DNA from: Bacteroidia bacterium
GTDB taxonomy: Bacteria; Bacteroidota; Bacteroidia; Bacteroidales; Paludibacteraceae
Direction: 5' to 3'
Length of the DNA: 64,000 nt
Assembly (NCBI GenBank): GCA_009929375.1
Contig: SAAO01000011.1
Coordinates: 1 to 64,000 of the forward strand
This document shows, one piece after another, positions 57,032 through 64,000 of this stretch; the first letter of the stretch is position 1; each line of letters begins with the position of its first letter. The translations under genes were made by a program, and so were the position numbers. The notes below the pieces were generated by a model. The model saw nothing but the letters and a program-made list of their open reading frames with translations, was not told the DNA's origin and did not search any database.

Positions 57032-57889
57032 TCAAATTTCTGATTCTGACTTTATTTCTTCATCAAGTTCTACAGGCTCATTCTCATCTTTCCTTTCGTT
57101 TACAGGCACATAACCTGTTTCCGGGTTATGATCATCCTCCACAATCACAGTTTTTTCAACCACCATATCATTGTCTGCGATAACCTTCAGGCGTACAAGG
57201 TCAAGACCTTTCAGACTATCCATCTCATGCAGTTTCTGATCTTCAAAACGAAGAATTCTACCGGGGAATAATTCAATCCAGTTCAGATTATGAGTGGCCA
57301 TCATTACCGTAGTACCTGATTTACATATGTTATAAAGCAATTCTATCAACTGCTGTCCAGTTTCAGGGTCGAGATTTCCGGTAGGTTCATCAGCCAGAAT
57401 TATTTCGGGCGAATTGAGCAAAGCGCGCGCAATAACGATACGCTGCTGTTCACCTCCCGAAAGCTGATGAGGCATTTTGTAACCTTTGTTAGCCATTCCC
57501 ACCTGCTTCAAAACCTGATTTATTTGTTCTGCAATGGCTTCTTTGTCCTTCCAGCCTGTGGCACGAAGAACAAAATCAAGGTTCTCGTTTACAGTACGAT
57601 CGGTCAGCAGCTGAAAATCCTGAAATACGATACCAATTTTACGACGTAAATAAGGCAATTCGCGTGTTCGCAAAGCAGTGAGATCATATCCAAGCACACC
57701 AGCAGCGCCACTTTCGATAGGCAATTCGTTGTAAATCGATTTCAGAAGTGAGCTTTTTCCACTACCTACTTTTCCGAGCAGATAAATAAATTCGCCCGAA
57801 TGAACTTCAAGATTTACATTTTTCAAAACCTGTAATTCCTGTTGATACAGATTTACACCTACATATTTAATCAGCAGCTTTTTAGCCAT
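57032..57889 (-). CDS. ftsE: Cell division ATP-binding protein FtsE with acidic C-terminal tail
   Basis: 285 residues. ABC ATPase: Walker [12 protein letters not shown] (38-47), Q-loop VFQDFQLL, signature LSGGEQQR, Walker [13 protein letters not shown], switch His in MMATHN. This is the FtsE pattern; with FtsX it activates peptidoglycan hydrolysis at the septum. About 60 residues beyond the usual end (from about 225) form an acidic, Glu/Asp/Val-rich tail that typical ~225-residue FtsE proteins lack. ftsX is not adjacent. It lies 62 nt downstream of hisIE on the same strand. Confidence 0.88.
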   Translation of the reverse strand: MAKKLLIKYVGVNLYQQELQVLKNVNLEVHSGEFIYLLGKVGSGKSSLLKSIYNELPIESGAAGVLGYDLTALRTRELPYLRRKIGIVFQDFQLLTDRTVNENLDFVLRATGWKDKEAIAEQINQVLKQVGMANKGYKMPHQLSGGEQQRIVIARALLNSPEIILADEPTGNLDPETGQQLIELLYNICKSGTTVMMATHNLNWIELFPGRILRFEDQKLHEMDSLKGLDLVRLKVIADNDMVVEKTVIVEDDHNPETGYVPVNERKDENEPVELDEEIKSESEI

Positions 57890-57951
57890 TTTTCGGAATT
57901 TTATTTTTTGAAAAAATCAGAGATTTATTTTTCAGGAACGTTCAACACCTT

Positions 57952-58545
57952 TTATTTATGTCTTTTTTTCAGTTCGCGACCTATATCGTCGAGCGAATAA
58001 CCTTTTGAACGCAGTAATACAATCAGGTGATAAACAAGATCGGAAGCTTCATAAAGAAACCCTTCTTCAGTACCATTTGTAGCTTCAATCACTGTTTCCA
58101 CAGCTTCTTCGCCTACTTTTTGAGCCATTCGGTTGATTCCCTTACGAAAAAGTGATGTGGTATACGAGCCTTCAGGCATTTCGGCATGACGCACTTCGAT
58201 GAAATCCTGCAAAAATTTCAGAAAACTGATATCGCCCTGATTGCTTTCGCCCCAGCATGTATCGGCTCCGGTGTGACAAACCGAACCTACCGGATTCACT
58301 TTTATCAATAAAGTATCGTTATCACAATCTACACTTATCGACTTTACGTTCAGAAAGTTACCACTCTCCTCCCCTTTTGTCCACAATCGGTTTTTAGTAC
58401 GGCTGAAAAATGTAACCTGACCGGTTTCCTGTGTTTTCAGGAAAGCCTCCTCGTTCATATAACCAAGCATAAGTACTTTGGAGGTCATATAGTCCTGAAT
58501 AATAGCAGGAACCAAACCGTTTGATTTTGAAAAATCTATATTCAT
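57952..58545 (-). CDS. hisIE: Bifunctional phosphoribosyl-AMP cyclohydrolase / phosphoribosyl-ATP pyrophosphatase
   Basis: 197 residues. Steps two and three of histidine synthesis in one chain. HisI part (1-105): MLGYMNEEAF, SRTKNRLWTKGEESGN, the metal-binding DCDNDTLLIKV and HTGADTCW. HisE part (about 112-197): GINRMAQKVGEEAVETVIEA with the catalytic Glu pairs. The other his genes are not in the window, so it is separate from the his operon. Confidence 0.94.
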   Translation of the reverse strand: MNIDFSKSNGLVPAIIQDYMTSKVLMLGYMNEEAFLKTQETGQVTFFSRTKNRLWTKGEESGNFLNVKSISVDCDNDTLLIKVNPVGSVCHTGADTCWGESNQGDISFLKFLQDFIEVRHAEMPEGSYTTSLFRKGINRMAQKVGEEAVETVIEATNGTEEGFLYEASDLVYHLIVLLRSKGYSLDDIGRELKKRHK

Positions 58546-58617
58546 ATTGTATAATAATTATCGAATTCAAAAATGCGAAAATACAAAAAATAGCTCAGAA
58601 CGACAAACAGATTCTAT

Positions 58618-58690
58618 GTTCCAGGTTTCAGGTTTCAAGTTTCAGGTTCTGTTTCCTTGTCTCCTAACTCTCTTGTATCCTTGTCCCCTA
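58618..58690. repeat. Polypurine/polypyrimidine repeat tract at the nadD 3' end
   Basis: Runs of CAGGTTTCA / CAAGTTTCA (58622-58645) are followed by TTGTCTCC / TTGTATCC / TTGTCCCC units (58657-58688). A short related tract (TTGTCCCTTTGTCTCC) occurs at 8321-8336. It ends on the nadD stop codon. Confidence 0.6.
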
Positions 58691-59266
58691 CTCTTCGTAC
58701 AATCCGTTTTCCTGAATGAACGCAATTACTTCCGGCTCTAACCATTCATCAACTGACTGGTTTTCAGCAATGGCATTTCGTATTTCGGTTGACGAAATAT
58801 CATAAAACGGCGTTGGCAGCAGCTTCATTTGAGGAAAGCGTTGAGCTACAGTTTCGAAATCGTAACCACGACGCGGATAAACCCAAACGCTGTATTTTTC
58901 GAGAATTTCGCCGTAATTTTTCCACTTATCAAAAACCAGTGCATTGTCGCTGCCAATCAGCAAAGTGAAAGTATGTTCGGGAAACATTTTGCTAAGTTCG
59001 TTAAGAGTATCAATGCTGTACGAAGGAACAGGCATGTCAAATTCCACATCGCTGGCTTTAATTCCCTTACGGTTGCTGATAGCTGCAATGACCATATCGA
59101 GCCTTAAAAAATGATCGATCAGGTCTTTTTGCTCTTTCAGTGGATTGCAGGGTGAAACCACCAGCCAAACTTCATCGGCCAGTTGCTGATTAATCACATA
59201 TTCAGCTAATTGCAAATGTCCTTTGTGAATGGGGTTGAACGAACCAGAGTAAACAGCAATATTCAT
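58688..59266 (-). CDS. nadD: Nicotinate-nucleotide adenylyltransferase
   Basis: 192 residues. It makes deamido-NAD from nicotinate mononucleotide and ATP. GSFNPIHKGHLQLAEY carries the HxGH nucleotidyltransferase signature (HKGH), and ISSTEIRNAI is the C-terminal ISSTxIR ATP-binding motif. It follows gmk with a 3-nt gap, so they are co-transcribed. Confidence 0.94.
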   Translation of the reverse strand: MNIAVYSGSFNPIHKGHLQLAEYVINQQLADEVWLVVSPCNPLKEQKDLIDHFLRLDMVIAAISNRKGIKASDVEFDMPVPSYSIDTLNELSKMFPEHTFTLLIGSDNALVFDKWKNYGEILEKYSVWVYPRRGYDFETVAQRFPQMKLLPTPFYDISSTEIRNAIAENQSVDEWLEPEVIAFIQENGLYEE

Positions 59267-59269
59267 TTA

Positions 59270-59836
59270 CTATTTGCTTAAAAAGTCGGAAATTACTTTT
59301 TCGGCCTCCGTTTTGGCTTTTTCGAGATCGTCGTTTACAATCACCACATCGAAACGTGGCGCAAAACTCATTTCGTATTCAGCTTTATCCACACGTTTGT
59401 CGATCATTTCAGCAGAATCGGTTCCACGTCTCTGTAAACGATCGCGCAGCACTTCCACCGAAGGTGGCGCAATAAAAACAGCCAGTGCTCTGTCGCCAAA
59501 TTCATTTTTTATATTCAGTCCGCCAACCACATCAATGTCAAAAACCACGTTTTTATTTTCTGCGCTTATACGATCCACTTCAGTTCGTAGCGTACCATAG
59601 AATTTACCCGGATAAACTTCCTCATATTCAAGAAATTCATTGTTCGCAATTTTTGTACGGAATTCGTCTTCACTCAAAAAATAGTATTCCACGCCATGTT
59701 TTTCAGTGCCACGTGGTGGACGACTTGTAGCCGAAATGGAAAATTCCATTCCGAAATTACATTTTAAAAGATGTTGTACCAAAGTACTTTTGCCTGCACC
59801 CGAAGGAGCCGAAAAAATAATCAGCTTAGCGCTCAT
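59270..59836 (-). CDS. gmk: Guanylate kinase
   Basis: 188 residues. It phosphorylates GMP to GDP. P-loop SAPSGAGKST (9-18), GMP-binding SATSRPPRGTEKHGVEYYFLS, DIDVVGG and the R-x-RRGTDS lid are all present. It lies between yicC (239 bp upstream) and nadD, a common order in this phylum. Confidence 0.95.
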   Translation of the reverse strand: MSAKLIIFSAPSGAGKSTLVQHLLKCNFGMEFSISATSRPPRGTEKHGVEYYFLSEDEFRTKIANNEFLEYEEVYPGKFYGTLRTEVDRISAENKNVVFDIDVVGGLNIKNEFGDRALAVFIAPPSVEVLRDRLQRRGTDSAEMIDKRVDKAEYEMSFAPRFDVVIVNDDLEKAKTEAEKVISDFLSK

Positions 59837-59867
59837 ATAAAATTATATACCGTATTTATTAAACAAT

Positions 59868-60065
59868 TACCTCACCCGCCCTACGGGCACCCTCTCTGAC
59901 CTCTATCCCCCTTTGGGTACTTTCTCCAAGTGGAGAAAGACAAAGGAGTTCTTAAGTTTATGGAGAGGGAAGTGCAAACTAATGCGTTGTTTTGTGATAT
60001 CTATATTTTTGGTGTGATTAGTTAGCAATTATTTCAACCGATCAACAAATTAACCAATCAACAAA
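59868..60065. repeat. REP-like palindromic repeat and AT-rich repeat between gmk and yicC
   Basis: 59868-59945 contains GCCCTACGGGC, CCCCCTTTGGG and the perfect inverted repeat CTTTCTCCA-ag-TGGAGAAAG (59920-59939), a layout seen in dispersed Bacteroidota intergenic repeats. 60028-60065 (CAACCGATCAACAAATTAACC...) resembles the reverse complement of the tract at 5360-5400. No gene is seen in this 239-bp gap. Confidence 0.75.
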
Positions 60066-60075
60066 CAACATAGAA

Positions 60076-60951
60076 CTACAACACATTCAAAACCTGTTCT
60101 TTAATTTGCTCCAGATCGTCTTTCATCATTACCACTATTTTCTGCATTTCACTATGGTTCGATTTCGATCCGAGAGTATTTATTTCGCGACCAATTTCCT
60201 GTGCAATAAATCCCAGTTTCTTTCCGGGTGATTTTTCGTGTTGCATGGTCTCGATAAAATAATCGAGATGGTTGCGAAGACGCACTTTTTCCTCATTCAC
60301 ATCCAGTTTTTCGATATAAAAAATTAGCTCCTGCTCAAGACGATTCTTGTCGTAATCAATCTTTTCGGACAATGCCTGCAGATTTTCTTCAAGACGGGTT
60401 TTAATTTTTTCGACTCTTTCCTGTTCGAAAGGTTCAATTTGCGTCAGCAATTCGCTGATGTGCCCAATGCGTGCATTGAAAACAGCTTCGAGCGACTTTC
60501 CTTCCTGAATGCGGAAATTTCGGAGTTGTTCAACAGCTTCTGAAATGGTTTTACGAATTTCGAGCCATTCATTTTCATCAAGTTCCACTGTTTCGGTTTT
60601 CATTGTATCGGGCAAACGAAGCAAAACTTCGAACCAGTTCGAAGGCACATCAATTCCAATATTTTCGGATAACTGACGAATTTGCTGATAGTAAGATTCA
60701 ACAACCGACTGATTGATCTGAGTTACCGATTCCTTACCTGAATTATCCACATACAGCGCAAAATCAATCTTTCCACGTTCGAGTTGCTGCGAAACTTCAT
60801 TGCGTATTTCAATGTCTTTTTCGCGGTATAAACCCGACACACGGGTGGAAACATCCAGTTGCTTGCTGTTAAGCGATTTAATTTCGACTACAATTTTTTT
60901 ATTGGCGTATTCGCAGGTAGCTTTCCCGAATCCGGTCATCGATTGAATCAT
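60076..60951 (-). CDS. YicC-family protein (RNase-related)
   Basis: 291 residues. N-terminal YicC_N domain begins MIQSMTGFGKAT and contains VEIKSLNSKQLD; the C-terminal DUF1732 domain ends GREINTLGSKSNHSEMQKIVVMMKDDLEQIKEQVLNVL. YicC-like proteins are reported as an endoribonuclease family or RNase adaptor in other bacteria. Middle region is coiled-coil-like. -7 box TACTTTTG at 60981-60988 (minus). First gene of the yicC-gmk-nadD cluster. Confidence 0.92.
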   Translation of the reverse strand: MIQSMTGFGKATCEYANKKIVVEIKSLNSKQLDVSTRVSGLYREKDIEIRNEVSQQLERGKIDFALYVDNSGKESVTQINQSVVESYYQQIRQLSENIGIDVPSNWFEVLLRLPDTMKTETVELDENEWLEIRKTISEAVEQLRNFRIQEGKSLEAVFNARIGHISELLTQIEPFEQERVEKIKTRLEENLQALSEKIDYDKNRLEQELIFYIEKLDVNEEKVRLRNHLDYFIETMQHEKSPGKKLGFIAQEIGREINTLGSKSNHSEMQKIVVMMKDDLEQIKEQVLNVL

Positions 60952-60988
60952 AATACTTTCCGTTTTTTTGTTTGTGAGTGCAAAAGTA

Positions 60989-61281
60989 CAAATTAAATTT
61001 TAAGCATACAGAGTTCCCGCACGGTTTTGTTTAATAATTGTGTGCATTCGATACAGAACTGTACAGAATAGACTGATTTCAGAAAACAATACGCATCATT
61101 TACGAACTCAACGAAAGGGCTTTAATTTCATTCTGTAAATCAACAAGCATTTAAAATTTCAGTTTATAAATATTATTCTTATCTTTGTCAGAATTTTACA
61201 TAAATCAAGCCAACACACATATTTGTGCTTAACTCCCGGAAACAACAAAACTCATTATAAATTATTTATTCTCAATACAAA
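60989..61281. other. Divergent yicC-trpB intergenic region
   Basis: No gene seen. A TATCTTTG -7 box (61180-61187, +) is the likely promoter of the TrpB-like gene, giving a leader of about 90 nt. Confidence 0.5.
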
Positions 61282-62646
61282 ATGGAAAAAAGAAAGAAAT
61301 TCATTTTGCCGGAAAACGAACTACCGACCAAATGGTACAACATTGTGGCTGACATGCCTAACAAGCCCATGCCCATGCTCCATCCCGGAACACGCGAACC
61401 CATTAAAGCAGAGGATTTATATCCTATTTTCGCTAAAGGCCTTGCCGATCAGGAATTAAATCAGACTGATGCATGGATTGAAATCCCCGAAGAAGTTCGC
61501 GAAAAACTCAAAATATACCGTCCGACTCCGCTTGTACGTGCTTACGGACTTGAAAAAGCGCTTGATACGCCTGCACACATTTATTTTAAAAACGAAAGTG
61601 TCAGTCCGGTAGGTTCGCACAAACTAAACTCTGCACTTGCCCAGGCCTATTATTGTAAAGAAGCCGGAGTTACTAATGTAACTACCGAAACCGGTGCAGG
61701 ACAATGGGGAACCGCCATGTCGTTTGCATCGAAGGCATTCGGACTCGAACTGGCAGTTTATATGGTAAAAATCAGCTACGAACAAAAACCATATCGTCGT
61801 TCGCTGATGCAAACATGGGGTGCGCAGGTAATTGCATCGCCCAGTATGTCGACCAAAGCCGGACGCAAAATTATTACAGAAAATCCTACTTATCAGGGAA
61901 GTCTGGGTACAGCCATTTCCGAAGCCATTGAACTTGCTTTGAGCACACCAAACTGTAAATACACTCTCGGAAGTGTGCTAAACCATGTATCGCTGCACCA
62001 GACTGTAATTGGTCTCGAAGCCGAAAAACAAATGGAAATGGCCGGCGAATATCCCGATGTGGTAATCGGTTGTTTCGGTGGCGGATCGAATTTTTCAGGA
62101 ATCTCGTTCCCTTTCATGCGACATAATATTAAGGATGGAAAGAAAACACGTTTTGTATCGGCTGAACCCGCTTCGTGTCCGAAGCTTTCCCGTGGCGTAT
62201 TCCAGTACGATTTTGGCGACGAAGCAGGCTACACTCCTCTGATTCCGATGTTCACTCTGGGACATAACTTTGCTCCTGCACATATTCACGCAGGTGGTTT
62301 GCGTTACCACGGTGCAGGAACCATTGTCAGTCAGCTTATGAAAGAAGGCATGATGGAAGCCACCGACATTAATCAGCTTGATTCGTTCAAGGCAGGCGTT
62401 CTTTTTGCACAAACCGAAGGAATTGTACCCGCACCCGAATCGGCTCATGCGATTGCAGCAGCCATTAACGAAGCACTGAAAGCCAAAGAAGAAGGAACCC
62501 CAAAAACCATTCTCTTCAACCTTTCGGGCCATGGTCTCGTAGATATGACAGCTTACGATCAGTATCTGGCCGGCGACCTCAACAACTATACTCTGACAGG
62601 AGAGGACATTGCCAAAAACATCGACAAACTCGAAAAAATAATCTGA
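61282..62646 (+). CDS. trpB: TrpB2-type tryptophan synthase beta chain (stand-alone)
   Basis: 454 residues, about 50 longer than TrpB1. A PLP enzyme that condenses indole with serine to tryptophan. The PLP-lysine motif is GSHKLNSA (Lys114), followed by ETGAGQWG and the phosphate loop GCFGGGSNFSG; HAGGLRYHGAG is another block typical of the TrpB2 subgroup. No trpA or other trp genes are adjacent; TrpB2 enzymes are thought to salvage indole or act on related substrates. Single gene with promoter and terminator. Confidence 0.92.
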   Translation: MEKRKKFILPENELPTKWYNIVADMPNKPMPMLHPGTREPIKAEDLYPIFAKGLADQELNQTDAWIEIPEEVREKLKIYRPTPLVRAYGLEKALDTPAHIYFKNESVSPVGSHKLNSALAQAYYCKEAGVTNVTTETGAGQWGTAMSFASKAFGLELAVYMVKISYEQKPYRRSLMQTWGAQVIASPSMSTKAGRKIITENPTYQGSLGTAISEAIELALSTPNCKYTLGSVLNHVSLHQTVIGLEAEKQMEMAGEYPDVVIGCFGGGSNFSGISFPFMRHNIKDGKKTRFVSAEPASCPKLSRGVFQYDFGDEAGYTPLIPMFTLGHNFAPAHIHAGGLRYHGAGTIVSQLMKEGMMEATDINQLDSFKAGVLFAQTEGIVPAPESAHAIAAAINEALKAKEEGTPKTILFNLSGHGLVDMTAYDQYLAGDLNNYTLTGEDIAKNIDKLEKII

Positions 62647-62674
62647 TTTCAGATAAATCATTTGTGTAAAAAAG

Positions 62675-62708
62675 GACAAGACTTTGCTTAAAGTCTTGTC
62701 TTTTTTTT
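62675..62708 (+). terminator. Terminator of the TrpB-like gene
   Basis: GACAAGACTTT (62676 region, 62675-62685) pairs perfectly with AAAGTCTTGTC (62690-62700), followed by T8. Confidence 0.92.
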
Positions 62709-62761
62709 GTTTCGCGACTGTAAAAAACACTACAAAATACGCAAAAAATAAACAGTTAGGG

Positions 62762-62792
62762 TTTGTCAATCAAATAATTATTTGTATCTTTG
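62762..62792 (+). promoter_or_regulatory. Promoter of rpsF-rpsR-rplI
   Basis: TTTG (62762-62765), 19 nt, TATCTTTG (62785-62792): an exact consensus. An in-frame upstream Met at 62790 falls inside it and is rejected as start. Confidence 0.85.
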
Positions 62793-62843
62793 CCCCGCTT
62801 TAATAAAATCAAGAATATAAATTTTAAAAAGTTAGTAAACAGT

Positions 62844-63194
62844 ATGTTAAATCATTATGAAGCCGTTTTCATTTTAACTCCCGTTTTGTCTGACGTTCAG
62901 ATGAAGGAAGCGGTAGAAAAATTCAAAGCTATTCTCACAGAGAATGGTGCGACAATTACCAATGAGGAGAACTGGGGTTTGCGCAAGCTTGCTTACCCAA
63001 TCCAGAAAAAATCCACTGGTTTTTATTCGTTACTTCAGTTCGATGCCGAACCATCGGTTATCGCAACTCTCGAAACACAATTCCGTCGTGACGAACGCGT
63101 AATTCGCTTCCTGACTTTCCGTCTGGACAAATACGCTTACGAGTACGCCGAAAAAAGAAAAAATGTAAAATCTAAAGAAGTAAAGGAGAACTAA
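62844..63194 (+). CDS. rpsF: 30S ribosomal protein S6
   Basis: 116 residues from the ATG at 62844 ([17 protein letters not shown]), the usual S6 start. [23 protein letters not shown] and the [17 protein letters not shown] end are typical. S6 pairs with S18 in the 30S platform. It is first of rpsF-rpsR-rplI, the common ribosomal cluster; rpsR starts 3 nt after the stop. The Lys/Glu-rich C-terminal tail is short. Confidence 0.96.
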   Translation: MLNHYEAVFILTPVLSDVQMKEAVEKFKAILTENGATITNEENWGLRKLAYPIQKKSTGFYSLLQFDAEPSVIATLETQFRRDERVIRFLTFRLDKYAYEYAEKRKNVKSKEVKEN

Positions 63195-63197
63195 ATC

Positions 63198-63467
63198 ATG
63201 GCTGCAAATAACGGAGATATCAGATACCTCACCCCACCATCGGTTGATGTAAAAAAGAAAAAATACTGCCGTTTCAAAAAAAGCGGTATTAAATATATCG
63301 ACTACAAAGATCCCGAATTTTTGAAAAAATTCCTCAACGAACAGGGAAAAATTCTTCCTCGTCGTCTTACCGGAACTTCGCTGAAATATCAGCGTAAAGT
63401 GGCACAGGCAGTTAAAAGAGCACGTCATATTGCGTTGCTTCCTTATGTAACCGATATGATGAAATAA
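63198..63467 (+). CDS. rpsR: 30S ribosomal protein S18
   Basis: 89 residues. The core [21 protein letters not shown]... through [25 protein letters not shown] is the S18 signature. The start follows AAGGAGAAC, a good Shine-Dalgarno-like site that is uncommon in this window. The stop is 19 nt before rplI. Confidence 0.96.
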   Translation: MAANNGDIRYLTPPSVDVKKKKYCRFKKSGIKYIDYKDPEFLKKFLNEQGKILPRRLTGTSLKYQRKVAQAVKRARHIALLPYVTDMMK

Positions 63468-63486
63468 TAAACAAGGAGGATAAAGT

Positions 63487-63930
63487 ATGGAAATTATATT
63501 GAAAGAAGACGTAATCAACCTTGGTTACAAAGGCGATATCGTAAAAGTAAAAGATGGTTACGGACGTAACTTTCTTATCCCGACAAAAAAAGCTGTTCTG
63601 GCAACTGACTCAGCTAAAAAAATGTTGGCTGAAGATTTGAAACAACGTGCACACAAACTGGAACGTCTGAAAAACGAAGCAGCAGAACTGGCTGAAAAAG
63701 TAAAAGACATTACACTTACAGTAGGTGCCAAAACAAGTACAACCGGTAAAATTTTCGGTGCAGTGGGTCCTATCCAGATTGCCGATGCTTTCGAAAAAGC
63801 CGGTTTCTCAGTTGATCGTAAAGTGATTGTTCTCAAAGAAGCTGTGAAAGAAGTAGGCTCGTACAAAGCTACTCTTAAACTTCACAAAGAAGTAACTGTT
63901 GAAGTTGCTTTCGAAGTGGTTGCAGAATAA
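63487..63930 (+). CDS. rplI: 50S ribosomal protein L9
   Basis: 147 residues. MEIILKEDVINLGYKGDIVKVKDGYGRNFLIP is the L9 N-terminal domain (first part given, up to residue 28), followed by the long connecting helix and the C-terminal domain (GKIFGAVGPIQIADAF). AAGGAGGAT before the start is a strong Shine-Dalgarno-like site. Last gene of the cluster. Confidence 0.96.
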   Translation: MEIILKEDVINLGYKGDIVKVKDGYGRNFLIPTKKAVLATDSAKKMLAEDLKQRAHKLERLKNEAAELAEKVKDITLTVGAKTSTTGKIFGAVGPIQIADAFEKAGFSVDRKVIVLKEAVKEVGSYKATLKLHKEVTVEVAFEVVAE

Positions 63931-63960
63931 CAATATACCGGTCAATTCAAAATCAACTAA

Positions 63961-63996
63961 AAACCGATATACCGTCTTGCGGTATATCGGTTTTTT
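63961..63996 (+). terminator. Terminator of rpsF-rpsR-rplI
   Basis: AAACCGATATACCG (63961-63974) pairs perfectly with CGGTATATCGGTTT (63980-63993), followed by T's. Confidence 0.93.
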
Positions 63997-64000
63997 CATT

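Noticed and set aside
58547-58741. 64-codon plus-strand ORF between hisIE and nadD
   Set aside because: Built from a low-complexity repeat tract and antisense to the nadD end.

Overview
The window looks like a chromosomal segment of an anaerobic, saccharolytic and probably propionate-forming member of the Bacteroidales (phylum Bacteroidota). Support comes from the Bacteroidota-type promoters (-33 TTTG or TTG, about 20 nt, -7 TAnnTTTG) in front of many genes. Four genes carry or once carried type IX secretion signals (C-terminal type A or type B sorting domains). A complete sodium-pumping methylmalonyl-CoA decarboxylase operon is present, and the glycogen synthase is of the GT3 type. I cannot name the genus from the sequence alone.

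Left end (1-9.5 kb): an IS1595-family insertion sequence runs off the left edge and has cut off the 3' end of a secreted subtilisin-like lipoprotein protease. It is followed by an HD hydrolase, a glycogen pair (GT3 glycogen synthase then glucan phosphorylase, both on the minus strand), a small type IX-secreted carbohydrate-binding-like protein and an M48 metalloprotease. 9.5-23.7 kb: a YjgN-type membrane protein; a BASS transporter / acyltransferase / exported protein cluster; a metallo-beta-lactamase-fold hydrolase; the mce-mmdA-mmdD-mmdC-mmdB operon; then a PIF1-like helicase overlapping a sirtuin gene. 24-35 kb: a large type IX-secreted multi-module protein, a lactonase-like beta-propeller, cyclophilin, pepT-gcvT, nhaC, radA and a further type IX cargo protein.

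35.6-40 kb holds the most unusual regulatory DNA. SRP RNA and tRNA-Thr genes lie 4 nt apart behind one promoter. Next to them is a solitary DUF4465 lipoprotein gene preceded by a cobalamin riboswitch whose peripheral parts have been enlarged by dispersed repeats. malQ (two CBM20 plus GH77) follows. 40-64 kb is mostly core: prs, a UvrD-type helicase, an acyltransferase, rimP-nusA-infB, a type B sorting-signal protein, a triple-LysM/periplasmic-binding-protein fusion with a beta-barrel partner, kduI-kduD-DUF4861 (uronate catabolism), ftsE with a small zinc ribbon, hisIE, yicC-gmk-nadD, a stand-alone TrpB-like gene and rpsF-rpsR-rplI.

Intergenic regions are decorated with dispersed Bacteroidota-style repeats (TTGACAATTGAC-type, CCCCTGAAGGGG-type and tandem TTCAAATT). 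Some of these have entered functional elements: the glycogen synthase stop codon and the riboswitch. Strong rho-independent terminators close most units, several of them shared by convergent genes. I found no rRNA, CRISPR array, phage or defence island. The best candidates for follow-up are the repeat-expanded cobalamin riboswitch with its lone DUF4465 gene, the SRP RNA-tRNA transcript, the tandem-biotinyl carrier protein, and the secreted protein whose LamG-like fold appears split by three inserted modules.
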